A stretch of DNA of 64,000 bases from Prochlorococcus sp. AG-363-B11 (GTDB lineage: Bacteria; Cyanobacteriota; Cyanobacteriia; PCC-6307; Cyanobiaceae). Below the pieces are notes generated by a model that saw only the letters and a list, made by a program, of their open reading frames with translations, searched no databases and was not told the DNA's origin. Made by a program: the position numbers and the translations under genes. This document shows positions 62,752-64,000 of this stretch, piece after piece. Position 1 is the first letter of the stretch. Each line of letters starts with the position of its first letter. The stretch lies in contig QCFE01000003.1 in assembly GCA_003278425.1 (NCBI GenBank), positions 61,377-125,376 of the forward strand. Direction: 5' to 3'.

Positions 62752-64000
62752 TGGCAATCCGAACCTATTATGACCCTCTCCATCAAGGGATTGCTCTAGA
62801 TGACAATTTACCTGAAGAAAAAATGGTCATAAATTTAATCGACTCATCTCCCTTTCAAAGACTAAGAAGAATTAAACAGCTAGGGCCAGCATCTCTAACT
62901 TTTCATGGAGCAGAGTCTAGTAGATTCAGTCACTCTATTGGGGTATTACATATTGCGCGTAGAGCTTTTAACAAGCTTCTAAAATTAAATTCCAAGTTAA
63001 AGAGATATCAGGGTTTATTATATGCATCGGCCTTATTACATGATATTGGACATGGTCCATTAAGTCATACTAGTGAGGGAATGTTTGGTATCAAGCATGA
63101 AGAATGGTCATCAAAGATAATTAGAGAGCACCCTATTATTTCAAAAGAGATTGATCAATTAGATAATGGCTTAAGCATAGAAGTTTCGAATTTAATAGAA
63201 GGTAAATTACCAGTTAATAAACTCATTAAAACATTAGTTAGTAGCCAGTTAGATTGTGATCGTCTTGATTATCTAATGAGAGATAGCAATAGTATCGGTA
63301 CTAGTTATGGACAAATAGATTTAGAGCGGATCCTTTCAGCATTAACATTGGCTCCAGACGGTGATCTTGCTATAGATCCAAAAGGTTTAATGGCTGTTGA
63401 GCACTATTTAGTAGTTCGTAATCTCATGTATAGAACCATTTATAATCATAGATTAAATGAGGTCTCGAACTGGCTACTAGAGAAAATAATTGAAACAGCC
63501 AGGCAACTAGGTCCAAAAAAATTGTGGGTTGACAATTGCTTATCTCAGTGGATATGGGAATCAGAAGCAATGGACATTGGTTTATTTCTCGCTAATGATG
63601 ATATAAGAACTCTCTATCATGTCTCAAGATGGAGGGATGATTCACCCGAGCCATTAAGAAGCTTATGTACAAATTTTCTGAACAGAAAACTTCTTAAGGC
63701 TACAAATATTGATGATCTAGAATCAGAAATTCAATTAGAAGCACTAGTTATCTCAAGAAATCTTGCTGAGAAATTAGGTAAAGACCCTTCTTTCTGTTGC
63801 GGTCTTCGTCATAACAAATTCGTTGGTTATCAACCTTATAAAAGTGGTCTAAGAATATGGGATGGATCAGAAATGCAAGCTATTGAGAAAGGCTCACTAT
63901 TAATAGATAGATTAATAAGTCCATCTAAGACAGCTTGGTTAATCTACCCTAAAGAAATACATCTCGATTTAAAAAATAAGCTATTCCTATTAAGGCAATC
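62751..64000 (+). CDS. HD-domain phosphohydrolase (dGTPase-like), 3' end missing
   Basis: About 416 codons are present and the frame runs off the window. MAIRTYYDPLHQGIALDDNL is followed by FQRLRRIKQLGPASLTFHGA, the HSIGVLHIARRA helix and the metal motif ALLHDIGHGPLSH. The downstream SQLDCDRLDYLMRDS completes the H...HD...D set. The family includes dNTP triphosphohydrolases and SAMHD1-like enzymes; substrate unknown. It is coupled to the upstream protease gene by a TAATG overlap. Confidence 0.9.
   Translation, partial: MAIRTYYDPLHQGIALDDNLPEEKMVINLIDSSPFQRLRRIKQLGPASLTFHGAESSRFSHSIGVLHIARRAFNKLLKLNSKLKRYQGLLYASALLHDIGHGPLSHTSEGMFGIKHEEWSSKIIREHPIISKEIDQLDNGLSIEVSNLIEGKLPVNKLIKTLVSSQLDCDRLDYLMRDSNSIGTSYGQIDLERILSALTLAPDGDLAIDPKGLMAVEHYLVVRNLMYRTIYNHRLNEVSNWLLEKIIETARQLGPKKLWVDNCLSQWIWESEAMDIGLFLANDDIRTLYHVSRWRDDSPEPLRSLCTNFLNRKLLKATNIDDLESEIQLEALVISRNLAEKLGKDPSFCCGLRHNKFVGYQPYKSGLRIWDGSEMQAIEKGSLLIDRLISPSKTAWLIYPKEIHLDLKNKLFLLRQ

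Overview
The window is chromosomal DNA of a marine picocyanobacterium, most likely a low-light-adapted Prochlorococcus related to the SS120/MIT9211 lineages. The reasons are AT-rich, densely packed genes; chlorophyll synthase, PsaE and cytochrome b6f genes; PipX; one rRNA operon with tRNA-Ile and tRNA-Ala in the spacer; and many short proteins seen only in picocyanobacteria. The strain assignment is an inference from gene content, not an alignment.

Layout. 1-9.8 kb: the end of a PetP-like gene, chlG, a class A penicillin-binding protein, rsmB (apparently with an AUU start), trmH, an orphan peptide-transporter permease, a 54-aa pilin-like ORF, lepA and mqo. 9.8-11.3 kb: an Nfu-type Fe-S scaffold, then a structured leader that matches the cyanobacterial glutamine riboswitch (glnA / Downstream-peptide class), placed directly before a 55-aa DUF4278 (PirA-like) gene. 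11.3-17.7 kb: a PLP enzyme, murE, a glutaredoxin-like gene, yidD, rpsD, and a stretch of small uncharacterised genes including a two-gene unit with a twin CX3C protein. 17.8-24.7 kb: a sulfur amino-acid cluster (two trans-sulfuration PLP enzymes and cysK), then queA, the pyruvate dehydrogenase E2 gene and ylqD. 24.7-38.2 kb: acyl-ACP synthetase, lipB, hpf-deoC-recO, a GT4 glycosyltransferase, and the long leftward cluster aroQ-miaE-cobI-DUF1823-der-ecfT-pipX-yggS-sepF-proC, which links nitrogen signalling, cofactors and cell division.

38.3-43.3 kb is an accessory region. It begins at adjacent tRNA-Tyr and tRNA-Thr genes followed by the short start of a tyrosine-recombinase-like gene. It then holds a secreted two-repeat protein, small membrane proteins, a small gene interrupted by a stop codon, a second recombinase-like remnant, short repeats, DnaA-box-like sites and a tandem DUF2811 pair. 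This looks like a decayed tRNA-associated integrative element.

43.3-52.7 kb: an LptF/G permease, rubredoxin, a TVP38-family protein, a BaiN-like flavoprotein, rpsU, an aldehyde dehydrogenase, a LysM protein, psaE and mutM. 52.7-58.0 kb: the leftward rRNA operon (16S-Ile-Ala-23S-5S). 58.0-64 kb: an rRNA leader, then a neutral invertase, petB-petD, a carboxyl-terminal processing protease and a truncated HD-domain phosphohydrolase.

The most interesting items are the riboswitch/DUF4278 unit, the tRNA-Thr element remnant with its repeated recombinase starts, the twin CX3C operon, the AUU start of rsmB, and the pilin-like small ORF.
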